Shown here one piece after another: positions 33,665 through 47,459 of a stretch of DNA of 64,000 nucleotides. The position numbers and the translations under genes were made by a program. The stretch spans positions 9,362,001 to 9,426,000 of the forward strand of contig OZ038526.1 in assembly GCA_964036665.1 (NCBI GenBank), read 5' to 3'. Source of the stretch: Gordius sp. MW1 (taxonomy: Eukaryota; Nematomorpha; Gordioida; Gordea; Gordiidae). The notes beneath the pieces are model-generated. The model had not been told where the DNA came from. It saw nothing but the letters and a program-made list of their open reading frames with translations, and made no database searches. Numbering within the stretch: the stretch's first letter is position 1; each line of letters begins with the position of its first letter.

Positions 33665-33815
33665 CTATTGAAAAAATACGCCCTTCGGGCGTAACTGGGG
33701 GCTTCGCCCCCAGACCCCCTTGGGCTCCGCCCCCAGTCCCCCGTTGGGGGCTACGCCCCCAATCTCCCATCTCCTGGGGGCTCCGCCCCCAGACCCCCGG
33801 AAAAGGGGGAGAAGG
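33665..33815. repeat. GC-rich palindrome cluster
   Basis: Successive short inverted repeats: CGCCC-TTC-GGGCG, then GGGGGC-TTC-GCCCCC, GGGC-TCC-GCCC, GGGGGC-TAC-GCCCCC and GGGGGC-TCC-GCCCCC, separated by CAGACCCCC/CAGTCCCCC spacers. It stands out sharply from the AT-rich surroundings and leads into the C/T-rich repeat (inverted) at 33780-33910. Confidence 0.9.
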
Positions 33816-34105
33816 GAAGGGATGACGACTCATCTATTCTCGTAGCATATTTGCTATGCAATTTATGGGCGAGAAAGGTGGGAAGGGGCGAGAATGCCTA
33901 TAGGGGGTAGGATAATTGCTAGGGTTTCCCCCTTGGCAAAGACAGCCAACTATTAGGTTTTCTATGAAATCACAATCTAATTAAATGAAATATATTAACC
34001 CAATAAAAAATATATATGCTTTTATAAGGAAGAAAGGTGGGAAGGGGCGAAAATGCCTATAGGGGGTAGGATAATTGCTAGGGTTTCCCCCTTGGCTACT
34101 ACTCC
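33780..34105. repeat. Inverted copies of the 170-340 repeat
   Basis: GGTGGGAAGGGGCGA(A/G)AATGCC, TATAGGGGGTAGGATAATTG and CTAGGGTTTCCCCCTTGGC occur twice (33880-33950 and 34030-34100). The first copy also holds the hairpin TTGCTATGCAA at 33851-33861. Orientation is opposite to 170-340. Confidence 0.8.
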
Positions 34106-34109
34106 CATG

Positions 34110-35800
34110 CTAGTTACACAACATAAAAATCTACTTTTTTGTCCAAAAAAATAAAAGAAAATTCATTTAAATTTAAACCCTCAATTTTACTCGCCGTTTT
34201 ATAACGTATGTTTTGCATGTGATAAAAATTTGAAGAAGAAAAGATAGTATTTTTTTTAATTTGGCAGAAGTTGGCTATGTAACAAGGGATTGTTTTGTAA
34301 AATAAAATGTGAACATTAAATAATCAAATATACTTTAAAAATTCTATTATTAATTCAAAAATCCATATTGTCGTAAAGAATATTTCCAGTTATAACAACA
34401 ATTATCCTCGTCTAGGTTAGGCTTTATTTAGTGTATTACTAATTTTATATTAATTTATTTGCTAAAATATAAAAGGCAAGGAGGGGGTAACTAGGCAAGG
34501 GGGGGGGGGGTGAAATAAAAAAATTCAACGTCTTTTATATTTTATTTAATGTTTTTAATTATGATAACTTTTCATTGGTATAATATCTGTTTAAAACAAA
34601 ATAGCTTGTCTAAATGTATTTTTTTTTACCAAAAAATTGATTTTTAAATGTCGTTTATTTGTTTATTTTTTAAAAAACGAATAAATTTGTTATAATAATA
34701 TTTAGCTTAACTATGCTTCATTTCAACTCTCTAAATTAAATTCATTTTTTATAATAGAAATTCTTTATCTACAAAAACATTCTTTAATCAAAAAAAATTA
34801 ACAAAAAGGAATGTAAAACACTTTGAATTTGATTTCATTCCCAAGATATAACCTTTGGTTTTGCTCGATTTGGGATAACAACATAAATATATATGACAAA
34901 ATAATCTAATTAATGCCAATATTGTGAAATGAGAGATGATCTCTCTCCCTTTCTTCATCTCCTCCACTCCCGCCCCCTAGCGGTGGGCGGATAAGAGAGG
35001 AAGATAGGGGTAGGGGTTTAACCTTGGCATAGCGCCATTGAAAAAAAATCAATATAAAATAACGAAGGAATAATTTCCCCCTTTCCCCTTTTAATTGCTA
35101 TATAATAATATACAATTTTTCCTCCTAGTTTCACTACTTTCTTTACAAGATTTAACTTAATTGGTGAATTAAAGTAAATGCTACAGAGGGAAATTTACTA
35201 CATCCTATAGCACATCGATTGAGCCATACATTAGTAAAACATGGAGTTAACTAATTGTTATATGCATTCTAGAACTATAAAAATACCCCAAACTTTAAAT
35301 AGCTATAGCTTAGATATTTTATAATATATAAACTTGCCAAAATTTGCAAGAATAATATTTCAACTCTTATATGTTCATTAATATATTAATTTGCCTATTT
35401 AATCAAGTGGTTTAAATTTTATGCCTATAATTAGAGACAACTAATTTATTTTGTACAATATTTTTAAACGGCTTGGGGTCATTATTACCCCACCCGACCT
35501 ACGAAGTGGACTTATGGGGTTTGTAGGACCCCATACTTAAAATGATCATAATTTTAAAACCAATAGAGTAACACATCTCAAATTTTAAATATAAGTTTAT
35601 TAAAGCCTCTATAGGTTTGTAAAAAAAGGATTTAATTATAAATTGTAATTCTAAAATTATATGCAATTTACCAAACACAAAGAAAATGAATAAAAATCAA
35701 AATGACATGTTTTATTTTTGTAATGGATACCAAACAGTTAGTAGAAATATAAAAAGCAAATGTTTGTATAATAATAAAAGAAGGTTTGAAAGCAGCCAGG
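34110..35800. other. No gene recognised
   Basis: AT-rich, with a G12 run at 34499-34510 and a C/T-G/A patch at 34940-35020. A hairpin TGGGGT-CATTATT-ACCCCA lies at about 35474-35492. Confidence 0.5.
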
Positions 35801-35809
35801 ACAGGGTAA

Positions 35810-36750
35810 AAGTGGTTATAAATTCATAATAGTCAAAAAAAACAAAAAAATAATTTTCGAATCACATTTTAGCCAATAGTCATTTTTTTCATTGGTCAGC
35901 AGCCAGGACAAGGTAAAAGTGGATATAAATTTATAAGTCAAAACAAAAACAAAAAAAAAATTTTCGAATCACATTTTGGCCAATGGTCATTTTTTTTATT
36001 TGGTCAGTACCAACAGATGGTCTATAAATCAATGTTAGCGAAAAAAAACGGAAAAAATAAACTTGGATTCACATTTTGGCCAATGGTCATTTTTTTCATT
36101 GGTCAGCACCCAACGGACGGCCAAAAAGTCATAATAGCAATGGTAATAACAAGAACAATCATAATAGGCGGAAAAAACGGAAAAAGTATACTTGGATTCA
36201 CATTTTGACCAATGGTCATTTTTTTCATTGGTCAGCAGCCAGCAGACGGCCAAAAAGTCATAACAATGGTAGTAACAGGAACAATCATGATAGTCGAAAA
36301 AAAACGAAAAAATATACTTAGATTCACATTTTGGCCAATGGTCATTTTTTCCATCGGTCAGCAGCCAACGGACGGCCAAAAAGTCTTATTATCAATGGTA
36401 GTAACAAGAACAATCATAATAGTCGAAAAAAACGAAAAAATAAACTGGGATTCACATTTTGGCCAATGGTCATTTTTTTCATTGGTCAGCACCCAACGGA
36501 CGGCCAAAAAGTCTTAATAGCAATGGTAGTAACAGGAACAAACATAATAGTAAAAAAAAACCCGGGATTCGAACCCAAAAACTGGTTAAATTAACAAAAA
36601 TTAAAAGTAAACAAAACAAGACACTCGGTGCGTGACATCCACGTTCGGTGCGCACGCCGAATAGCGCACGCCACGCCGAATAGCGCACGCCGAATAGCAA
36701 GACAAAACAAAATGGAAAGTGAGCCCATAAATTGCATAGCAATTAATAAA
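35810..36750 (-). repeat. Hairpin-ended repeat with six tandem units
   Basis: Inverted relative to 470-1400. TTTTGGCCAATGGTCATTTT (or a close variant) recurs near 35865, 35968, 36072, 36205, 36330 and 36457, with a period of about 100-133 bp. Each unit has CCAATGG and CCATTGG facing each other. The array ends in GGGATTCGAACCC (36562-36574, B-box complement), then CACGCCGAATAGCG repeats, then GAGCCCATAAATTGCATAGC at 36721. The open frames across it, with repeated HFFHWS/NGRPKS motifs in all three frames, are shadows of the repeat. Confidence 0.8.
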
Positions 36751-36776
36751 GACCTACAATTTGAGCATTGATATTT

Positions 36777-39700
36777 CTACTACTTATTCTTCTTTTAGAC
36801 CTGCAAGTATATAAGTGTGAACTAATTTAATGATTTTAAAATAAGTGGCATAATTTATCATACTATATTTTAAGTCCGTCCACATTTAAGCATATATCTT
36901 TTTCTTTTTGGTCTAGTGTGGTACAACTTCATTCGATTAAGCCTGTGACAATGGAGAGGGTTATTAAAGTTGCAATAATGTCGCTTTCGAAGCTACAGGA
37001 TGAATCAAATAATAGTAACGCTTAATTATGGGCCCAGATATGTATTGTCTTTTGTCAATTTTAATTAATTTAAACATCATGGATGAATAAATTATTAACA
37101 CCCTTCGCCCATATATTATTTTAACAGTAATTAATTAGTCTTGAGAATCGATGCACACCAACTAGATCGGACATTTAATTTAATAATATAAAAGGTAGCC
37201 TCAATTTTTTTGGTTCTTCTAGCTCTACGTTAGCACATTAATATAGAGGCTAAGCGATAATTAGATTATGGCCTACGGTTAGCGAGCGACTTGACCGCAC
37301 ATCTTATCTTGTTAACTCACTAATTTACATAAACTAGGGCACACATCACGACAGGGGGTTATGGGGATTGGTTAACATATTTTACTCCTTAATTTATTTA
37401 TTGCTACATTTTTTATTCTTAATTTATATGGCGCTCATAATTGGCAGCGTTATTAGGATTATAAATATATTGTCAGGATCAAGTGCGTAAGCTCCACTCC
37501 TTCACATAATTATTTTACTCCACTGAGCAGTACAAATTGTACGAATGAAATCACTTATAAAAGGTCATCCTCAATAAATAAAGCGGCTTAAACGTATAGC
37601 CATTCTTTAATAAATTGTCTAGGAATTTGCAATACCTTAAGTCTTTCGATTAAAATTGTTATAATTGTAAATTACAGGTTAGGGGAGATAGAAGCTTTAG
37701 TTCTAATACATTTTGTAGGTTTAATGATATTATTTGTGGTTTTGATATGACTTACAAACGACGCATGTTAGTCCGCCAAATATAGTTTGTATAGTTTGTC
37801 GCTTAAATGCTTCCATATGATCTATATTTTATGTAATATTAGTATTCAAGTCGTTTCCATGCGGCTACTATAAAAATTTTGTTTATATGACTGAATATGC
37901 CTAATGATTTGGATAGCATGACATTAAACGTAAATCCGCTCAATGTACAACTTGACCAATCGAAGTTTTAAAAATATTTTTAACTAATCAGTGGTATTTG
38001 CTTGTATTTTTAGTTAAGATAACAAAGTTATGGTTAATAAGAATACAATAGTTAAGATAATAATTATATATTACAAATTGTCTTTAATGATCCACGACAA
38101 TACAACTATATGCTTTAAATGAAAAAAGAGCTGACTTTGGGAAGATTAATAACATTCTATTATCAATAAATTATTTTGTCTGTTCAAAGCTTCAGCTAAA
38201 CAGAAAAGCGGGCAGTTAGAATTTTTCCTGAAATAATTTATATCAAATTTGTTAATAATTTATGGCTATTTTGTATGAATAGTAAAATCCAGTATTCTTA
38301 GGTTTCATTAATGGAAGTAAAAAGTTAGGCATCCACGCTTTATCTATAATAAGCAATAAATTTTATTGTTAGCTTCGTCGCTTTAGGACTTCATGAAGAT
38401 CAAACATAGGCAGTTGAGCATAAGGGGTGGCGATAGAATTTCCCTCTTTGTAACGTAAAAGGTTGCCTTAACGAACCACAATAATTTGCTTTTAATATAT
38501 TAAAATGTCATCTTCTTGTCCATTAAAATATATTTGGGACGAAAACACAGGGCAACTGACTATTTTCCAATTATCATTAAGGAATGGTCCAGTTTTGAAC
38601 AAAGACTTAATTTATGATAGTCCTAACCAAAAGTCTTAAATGTGTTGCATTTTATGGCCCTTTTCTTATGGTAATATTGCCTTAAATTGTGAGAATTTAA
38701 CAAGGAATAAATTTGACCTAACTAAATTATATTATAAAATTCATTAGAATTTCCCCTTTCGGACGTGAACTTATTCTGATATACTTAAAATTTATACAAA
38801 AACGATTCTAGGTTAAAACTTTATTTTAATTTTCTTTAAACAGAATGGAAGTTTTAATAAATAATTAATAATGTTTACAATCTTTATAACGATTGGCACA
38901 TCATTGCTAAGCGATTTTACCCTATAATGTTAGAGTACGTTTAAGCTAGTAATCCGTTTAAACGATTTAATGCGACACTTTAATCCAGTTTTCATTTAAT
39001 TTTATTATATATTTTTTTAATTTACTTATATTTATCGACATATAATGCCAACAGTACTAGAAGTCAAATACGCAAATCAAAAATACGCGAATCGTACTGA
39101 TCGCATGTTAAAACATATATTGTTTATCCCAAAAATTCGGAATTTCAGAGATATACTAATGGTAAAAACTTAGAAGTCCTAGGCCGCAGATTAATAAAGA
39201 TAATGACCACATTATTCAGTGCACCGATTCTGTTGCAACCCATAGCAATTAATAGTAATAGTAAAATGTCCCAAGTGCTATAAGTTCAAACGTTAAAAGT
39301 AATTAGTTTTATATTGGGTATTAGGCAAAAAGTAATGGATATAACTATAGTACATTATTTATAGGCCAAAATGACACCAGTCTTTTAATACATTCAACTA
39401 ACTTATTTTAAAACATAATAAATATTATCATAGAAAGTGAAGAAATTAAATCATAAACGCATTTTAACCATTCTTTATAATTTTTACAAATGACAGCTCA
39501 TGAGCATAATTATGCGATCTTTTCTTGTTTATACCTTTAAATTCAATAAAAATTACATTTATTGCCCGACTAACTAATTTGAAACGGTACAAGTACAGAC
39601 AGACTATGGAAGAAGGCTGTCCATCTTTTTGGCATAATGGTTTAGCGTCACTTTAATATGCCAAACATATATAAGCCAAATAAAACAAAATAAGTTTATG

Positions 39701-39998
39701 AGACATTTTGTGGTAATGTTTGATGACACGTGGAAATTAATATAAATGCAAATTATACCTATTCTTTTCACTCATGTGTTGCATTTTCGATCAATGAAAG
39801 TTTATGATACAGGTAACTAGTTAATATTTGGTAATATTAATAAAACGTATTATCTGCATTGTTGGTGCTGCTTTAATGAGACAAGTGAATTAGCAAAAAA
39901 TAGCTGCAAACATTTATATAGGCTTTTCAACAAAATTGAGAATATAAAGATAATTTCTTGGTCTAAACGCAAAAGTTTTTCTTTATTACAAACGTCAA
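36777..39998 (+). repeat. Direct segmental duplication, copy B
   Basis: Matches 341-6580 in order and direction but lacks the insertions found there, giving empty sites for the BED hAT (about 38885), the small MITE (about 39217) and the hairpin repeat (about 36895). The left edge abuts the end of the hairpin repeat. It contains no recognised gene; the right edge corresponds to the exon-like sequence at about 6580 in copy A, here degraded (a stop, and no splice donor). Confidence 0.85.
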
Positions 39999-42063
39999 AG
40001 TTTGAAAGAGAACAGGCTAAATTAATTAATCTAAATATTCGATTTTAAGTTATGATGGAATTGAACGATTTAAACTTTGGATAAATCTCCATAGGTATAA
40101 TTAAAATTATATGAGCTAGAGTAATGTGGACAATAAGCATGCTTATTGTCAACGATTCGATAGTGCATAGCATAATTAAAGTAACATCAAAGCGGCCAAC
40201 CCCTTTCCTCTTATCATTAAATAAGTCATTATTTTAATATTTTTAAATTAAATTTTCTATTTATACTATAAAACTTTTGCTTAGTTATAGAAATACTTAT
40301 TATGCTAAATTGCCCCATCATTCCAATCAATGCTTTTGGAATATGATTAAATTTTATATGACTAAAGGGATAATCTGTTATATGGAGAATAAATTAAAAA
40401 AAAAATTATTTTATTGCAATTATAATGCTTGAATTTACATTTAATGACAAATCGTGTGCACCAATGTAGGATAGTAAAATAGCTTTCACTGTTTGTAAGT
40501 TATTTCCGTGCAATATATGATACAGATGAAATATATGGCCAATACTAAATATGTTTTATAAATTATTAATTTGCTTTTAAATCAAATTTCAGAGTTTCTT
40601 TTAATTGTTTAGGTCATGTCCTATAATAATCTCGAAATCGAATTATTTTTCTACCAAATTACAAAAATGGAACATGGTCATGCGTGTAATTTGTCCCAAT
40701 ATTATAAATAAGAATCTTAGTTATTTTGAAAAATATAGTAAAGTTGTCTTCGAATATTTTTTTAAATGTTGAATAAGTATCAGTGAATTGAATGGGTTAG
40801 GATTTTTTAAATAAGGTTATTGAAAGCATATTTTGAGTATTTACTTATAGTTTAATTACTGCTGATATTTCGAATTTGGATAAATACTATGTGAGAACAG
40901 ATATTTCTTTTTAATATTTATTTCATTTATCTTACAAACGCGAAATATATTACCTAGAAAGCTATGGGAAGGAGAGGTCAAGTTAGTTTGACTATTTCTG
41001 TTCGCCGGCCATGTCTTATTTTAAAATTAATTGTCTGCCCGGGCCCGCCCACTTATTTAAAATCCACTTGGGGCCCTCCTAAAAACCTGAATTTACAACA
41101 GTTACCCGGCCCGGCCTATGATTTATTCAGGCAGGGCTGGGAAGCGGGCCGAATCTGGCTTATTTTGTCTGATAGGAAGAGCTCGTTTTAAAGCTCGGTG
41201 TAAAATGTAAATTTTATTTTTTCATCATTCAAAGGAACTATATTATGAAATGGATTTTAAACTTAGAAATTTTTTAGTTAGTATATAGAGCCCTTATATT
41301 TGAACGGGGGTGGGGTGAAAAAGTAAAAAACAGGTTTTATCCAGGTTGACTACTTCTACGACAATCCAAATGACAATATATTCTTGAAAAGATCTGTTAA
41401 CTAATTTAGGTGATATAATTAATAATTGAAAACGCGACTATTTTAAACAAGGACTCTACATAAATGTCGGACAACACACGTTTGCTTATAAACCTTGTAA
41501 GGGTTCTACGTTCAACTAAGGGAAATTGATAAATCTATTTACACCTAAAAAATTTAAACATGTTCATGTTAACAGTTTAGTGACCAAATTGTAAACCACT
41601 TTCAAAAGCCACAGAATAACACCCCACAATATATAATTAATGAAATGGCATTAATGTTAATTGGAAAATGTATAGATGCGCTTGAGAATAAATAGTTGCG
41701 CCGCTTTACTCGACGACCAAAATGGGTTTCCATTAGTGGCGCATTAGATAAATAATTTACCGCTACAAAATTTATTTCTAAAGGGGGGAGGTATAATTAC
41801 GCACATCTCTGCAAATATAATAAAGTGAACAACTAGGTGTTAGTTATATGCAACATAATCTTATATACATTTGGACTTCAATTTTGAACATCGATTTAAA
41901 TTTTAATCTAGCTAGGTGGAACATCCAATTTATGTGGGCTTAATGTTAATATTAATATAGTCGATAGTTCCATCAATATACTTAAAAATCAAATATATAG
42001 CACAAAAATCATATTGCGAAAATTCGTTGATCTTTTATTTCATCTCTTCATTTAGAGAATATG
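39999..42063. other. No gene; GC-rich hAT-end relic at 40960-41190
   Basis: AT-rich. The patch 41030-41170 contains GTCTGCCCGGGCCCGCCCAC and ACCCGGCCCGGCC, like the hAT ends at 24.9, 29.0 and 58.6 kb, without complete termini. The frame across it is not a gene. Confidence 0.5.
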
Positions 42064-42071
42064 TTTAGCAC

Positions 42072-43364
42072 CAGTCTTGTTAACGCTCCTTTTTAAAAGT
42101 AACGACTCCCGCTCTATAACCGCTCCTTTGATTTTCATTTTTTAGAAGCTACACGAAACAAAATCAGATTTTTTTATCAAAACGTTTTATTTATATTATA
42201 TGATATATCAAAATATTTATAATCTTTTATTAGCTTTTAAAAGTAATAAATTTTCTAAATTAGAATCTAACAAACACCCACGCTTCTCCCCTAAGACCTG
42301 TTTTGCGATACTAAAGGCGCTCCACAGAAGCACTAGAGGAAAACGGGATATTGTATTTAATATCAACTTTATTTTTAACTGATAATCTAAAACATCAAAT
42401 TCCTAAGGTAGATTATTTAAATCAGAAATTGACAAATATATAATGAGCAGTATAAATATCTTTTTAAGTACTTAATTTTTATTTTTATTATTTTGTTTTA
42501 CTTATTTTATTAATATAAAATAAAAATAAATAATTATTTTCCAAGTTCATTGATCAAAATAAAAATTTTATTATAATAAAATGTATATTTTTAATTTGGA
42601 TGTTACAATTCAATTTAAAAAAATACTTTAAATTTAGAAAAAAATGTGTAAAAAGGAGGTTGAACAAGTAATGAGAAAGTTAAAATAAATATAAAAATAT
42701 AAAAGAGCATCATATCTGACAACCCAAGCTCAACTAATGTAATGAATTTCCTAAAAATAATTAAAACCATTTTATAAAAAACTATTTTAAAATAAAGAAA
42801 TATTTATTTTCCCTTAAGGTGTTTTTTTAAATTAAAGCTGCTGATTTTAGAGAAAGAAATCATTTTGTTGTTAATGCACAATAGGCATTTCGCCTTTAAG
42901 TGTATCATCTATAAGCTTGAATTTTTTTTGTATGGTGGAAATGGAAATTTGGTTTCTTCTTCTATAATCTCTACTAAATCCATAATAAAACTATTTTTTA
43001 TTAAATATCTATAAAATGAATATTAATATGACTTACAAGATTTTTCAAAAATATTTTAATATAAAAAGGAAAAACTGATGTTTAATGTTTCAAATGATTA
43101 GATGAAAAATCCATATAGAACTCGGCTCAACATTTAATAATGAATAAATTTAAATAAAATAAAGTTATATTTTCATTAAATTTTAATTAACAAATATTTT
43201 TAATATTTAAAAAAGAATATAATATAATTTATATATTAAATTTAATGGAGCGGCGCTCCTCCGCTCCAGCCCTAAAAGGAGCTACTCCCGCGCTCGCTCC
43301 TCATTTTTAAATAGGAGGGGCGCTCCAGCTTTTTTTGAAAGAGCGCCGCTCCTTAACAAGACTG
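42072..43364. mobile_element. hAT element, 1.29 kb, same family as 6688-7267
   Basis: Termini CAGTCTTGTTAACGCTCC and GGAGCGGC-type repeats ending CCTTAACAAGACTG. Perfect 8-bp flanks TTTAGCAC (42064-42071 and 43365-43372). Both subterminal regions carry GCTCC/GGAGC clusters. The interior at 42200-43000 is AT-rich; a 60-codon frame (42200-42382) is too short to identify. Relative to it, 6688-7267 lacks about 42200-43010. Confidence 0.9.
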
Positions 43365-43372
43365 TTTAGCAC

Positions 43373-46300
43373 AAACAAAATGTATCATACCATAAAAGCA
43401 CCTTATTTGCTAAATTAGACAAGCAAGGCTTCTCTAAATCGGAGTTTTATTATGTTATTTCTGTTTCCATACTATTTAATTATACTTAAATAATTTTTCC
43501 TCTAATAATCCAAATTTTTTGTGTATTGGCTCAAATATTTGGTACAATAAGTAACTTTGATATTTAGCAGTTAACTCTAAAACTATGCCACCCCCCCCCC
43601 TATATGGAATGTCATGCTTACAAAATATGTTATCGATTCGATTTTGCATATAATGAGATTTTCAAAAATTGCCATATAAACATTTGGAAAGAATAGTTAG
43701 TAATTTGTTTGTATATTCGTCTAAAAATAATAGTCCCTTGATGTTATCACGATGCACAATAATGTTAGTAAAGAAGTATTAAAGTTTTACTGAAAAGTTA
43801 CAATTTTTGAGATTTAATGGCACATCTCTGCGTTAAAAGTAGTGTAGTCTAAATGTTATTTCATAATTATAAAATAAGATTTCGAGATTTCATGCAATAT
43901 ATATAAACAAATAAATGCCATGAGGAATGAGGATCATTTTGCGTTTATTTTATTTTTATAAGATCTCGTTTTTATATATCCTAATTCCCTAGTCTCGAAT
44001 AAAAGTTTTTAAAATTGAGTAGACGGTTTCCCCTGTTATTCTTAGGGTATTTTTACAAATGAATTTGGGAGGATTGAAATGTTGGTTCTTTAGATACTTT
44101 ATCGTGCACAAAAATTTTATAATTTAATCCCAAATATAGGTTAATGGGGCAGAAGCTGGCATACTAATAACAAGTGACAAACGAGAATCATAGAAAATTT
44201 TAATCCTTTGACCATTTTATATATCATTTTTAATCTCATCAATGTTGTTTGTTAGATTTAATTACTTACATCCGCATGGTTCCTTGTTTCAAAAATTGGC
44301 TGGCTTTTGTGTAATCAAGCAAGTTCAGTTAAACCTATAGTTTGATTACTCTTCTGTCTCTGTGACGATGATTTTAAAAATTAAAAATATACAAAATTGT
44401 TAAAAATTTAAAATAAGACGCAACTCTTTATTCACCTATCGCACAAAAGTATATTTAAACGCTGATACCTACTGTTTATTATATGGGTAAAAAGGCGTTC
44501 CTCAATATCTTTTAATTTGATTTACCCCCTCCTATCACAACAATTCTGTTTGGGACTTTGACGTCCCTATTAGAGAATCTATACTCGAGCCAGTTCATAA
44601 CATTTTATAGCTGCCGATTAGGAAATTTTATTCACTTATGCCTGTAACTTTACTGCAAAAACTGGATGGCAAAGTTAGGGAGATGGGTCAAATGTATTAA
44701 AAACCGTTGGATGAAAGATTTCCCTTTTCCCATAATTCTACATCCAGCACACGGAGTGCAATCGAGAATTGAGGAAGAACGGATAGGTTAATAAGATAAG
44801 GAACGACTATAACGGCTAGGATGGGATTGAGATAAGGTAGGCAGAGAGGGATAACGAGGTCACCTAAAAAATTTAAATTAACTTCGTACCGTTCTCTACC
44901 CTAAGTAGCACTTTAATCCAGGCAATGGGAAGGGGGCTGGTGGTAATTACAAGGCGCACTAAATCTTACAAACTCCCACTCTCACTTCGGCCATTCGATT
45001 TATTATAGGTTAATAACATCTTTTTGATCACAAATTATGATGGGTAATTTAGAAAAATAATGAAGTAGTAAGCATTGCATAATGAGAATGACATATAAAA
45101 CTTGTCCAGTGTTTAAACTTGATACTACTGATGAACATCTAAATATAAATTCCATGACCTTTTGAATAGATTGATTAAACTTAGAAATATATTTAATTAG
45201 CATATTAATTTCATCAATCAATATGTCTATTAACAATAACTTAATTAGATATTTGGAAACGAGTATTATCCTAAATATTATTTCTTAAAATGCGAAGCAT
45301 AGATAGATATTTAAAACGATGGTAATATCATGGATTCGTTATCTTAGAACATTTCCTTAATAAATGTGACGAAACATTTTATAGTACATGCCTTAAATAC
45401 ACCAAATTAACCGCCCTAATTTAACGTTTATAAAAGTCCAATATTTTTGGCTAAATTTTTTAAATCTTTCATATAATACAGCGCTATGGATGTAGGATAA
45501 CATGTAAAGGAAAAATACAAAGTAAATAATGGGCGCGAGTCTCCAATATTTAATTGGATATCTTTTGTTGTATATAAGTAAATATTTGCTCATACATTAC
45601 TTTATAAAACTCATTGATTGTCCCAATTCGCATGGCCGAAGTATAAATGATGACGAAGAATTAGTATTTTAGTTTAAAAAAGGTAGTGTAGCAGCAATCA
45701 AAAAAATTAAAAGTTACAATTTATTAACTTAAACTCCATAACTTTTATTAATTTAAATCCATTGTGAAGATCAAAGAGAATTTAAATATGGGTTGCGTAA
45801 TAAATCTTACTATGAAAAATAAGTCGGAACAAAAGACAATTTTTAATACGTACCTCGGTATGCCTTTCGATTAAAAGACACTTGTTAAAAAGGAAATATT
45901 AACTTCATAAAAAACATTATAACATTTAAACATTAGAATCTTAATTCATTATTATTATTAGTTATTTATATATAAATAATTTATAATTTATTAGGAAGTG
46001 TGGTGCGCGATGCTTTACTATAAAAGGTGGTGGCCTAAAAACGTTTAACACAATTATCGGCTTTTACAACCAAACCCTGCTAAAGCTCTCCGATTTCACC
46101 CCTCTACAATTTCTTTAACGACATCCCTCATTCGCTTATAAATTCTAAGTTGCATAATTAAGAAACTTATATTGAATAGCAGGAATTTTAATCTTATTAC
46201 GTCATACACATATAGAAAAGGAGTGACGGTAAGGTTCGTTAGCGCTCGCCTAACAAATCTTTTATGCCGCTCTCCGCTCAATGGTTATTAAAGAATTTTA

Positions 46301-46411
46301 GAAACATACCCTGTTTGCGGTTCATTAAGTCGACATTGCAGCTACCCCATGATTATAACATTGTGGTTAAAACTTTAAACAAGTTTACGCTATGAACTTT
46401 AATTTCGGGGA
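43373..46411. other. No gene recognised; upstream of neurexin-like exon
   Basis: AT-rich. Several 60-77 codon frames exist on the minus strand but have no recognisable motif and are compatible with chance. Confidence 0.5.
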
Positions 46412-47459
46412 ATGTGCTGGCTCAATTTATTGCTTTCAGGAACGTTCATCTTCACTTTTGACCAGATTCTGTTTTTTCAGAGACGTTTTATTGGCAAAAG
46501 AAGTAGAAGGCTTTACGCTCACAATAGACTTTGCAGAAAAATATTCATCACTACGGTTGTCTATTTAAACTTGTATACAATAGTCAAGGGCAACGCTGTA
46601 GATTCCCGCCGTCGCCATCAGTCGGTAACAACTTCTCAATTGCTTATTTTAAATGGAACAAATTTTTATTACCACACTTTTGGGAGGCCTTCTCAAAGCA
46701 CACAGGATATTGTTAAAAGCAAAGCCCTTTTGTATGCGCATCAACCATACACCTTGGATCGTGGGTCCAAAACATTAAAAACATCCTTTTCCATTAGATT
46801 TAACTTTAATTTAGACTTACCCTTGGAATCGAGTTGTTTGCTACTCTATGCTCAGAGTAGTGGCGAAGACGCATCCTTCATTCAATTACGGTATTACAGG
46901 GGAAGTCTTTGGTTGCGATATAAGCTGACTTTACTCATGCAGCCAAAGTCTAGGCTACCTGCTTCGCTTTACAAGAAAAATTTCTATAACCCTTTTCCCA
47001 AATCTATACACCTATCTAAACTGATGAGCCTAAAACCGAATTTAATAATCCCCGGTCATTGGCACAAATTCGAGATGACCCTTTTTCATCCTATAATTAA
47101 AACGGGTAGTCAAGATCCAAATTTGGTCTTAATGTACATTAAATTAGATGCCCACGATCCGCACTACATAAAATTTAAATCGGCCAGTAACAAGATATGG
47201 GACTACAAAAGTCCTAAGAATATTGGTAGTACAGCCTATCTCAAAAGTCTTTACTTGGGAGGACTACCAGACCGTGTAAAACGTGAACCGGACTCATTAA
47301 TGTACCCCTTGGTCTTATATGAGCGCAATTTTGTAGGGAAAATCGAAAATTTTTACGCACACATATCTCCACTCTACGAACAACTTAACGCGACCCATTC
47401 GCCTTCGTTAGGAGTTCTCCTTAATCTTATTCATGGGGATTCTAAAGAAAACTACTTAA
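46412..47459 (+). CDS. Neurexin-like gene, exon 1 (signal region + LNS1)
   Basis: About 349 codons. A hydrophobic stretch near residues 44-60 (IFITTVVYLNLYTIVKGNA) suits a signal peptide or signal anchor. A laminin-G/LNS domain follows (SFSIRFNFNLD ... CLLLYAQ ... IQLRYYRGSLWLRYKL ... HWHKFEM ... SLYLGGLPD ... ERNFVGKIENFYAHIS). The start is uncertain: an ATG lies at 46412, but acceptors TTTCAG/GA (46439) and TTTTTTCAG/AG (46480) could join an upstream exon instead. The donor is A/GTGAGG after 47459 (phase 1), matching exon 2. Neurexins are presynaptic adhesion proteins. The frame beyond 47459 to 47521 is intron read-through. Confidence 0.75.

Noticed and set aside
36017-36594. Overlapping frames with repeated HFFHWS/NGRPKS motifs
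   Set aside because: Every frame is open because the roughly 127-bp tandem unit lacks stops; same at 935-1147 and 49061-49496. No protein signal.
40964-41191. 75-codon open frame
   Set aside because: Lies over a GC-rich hAT-end relic with no recognisable protein pattern.
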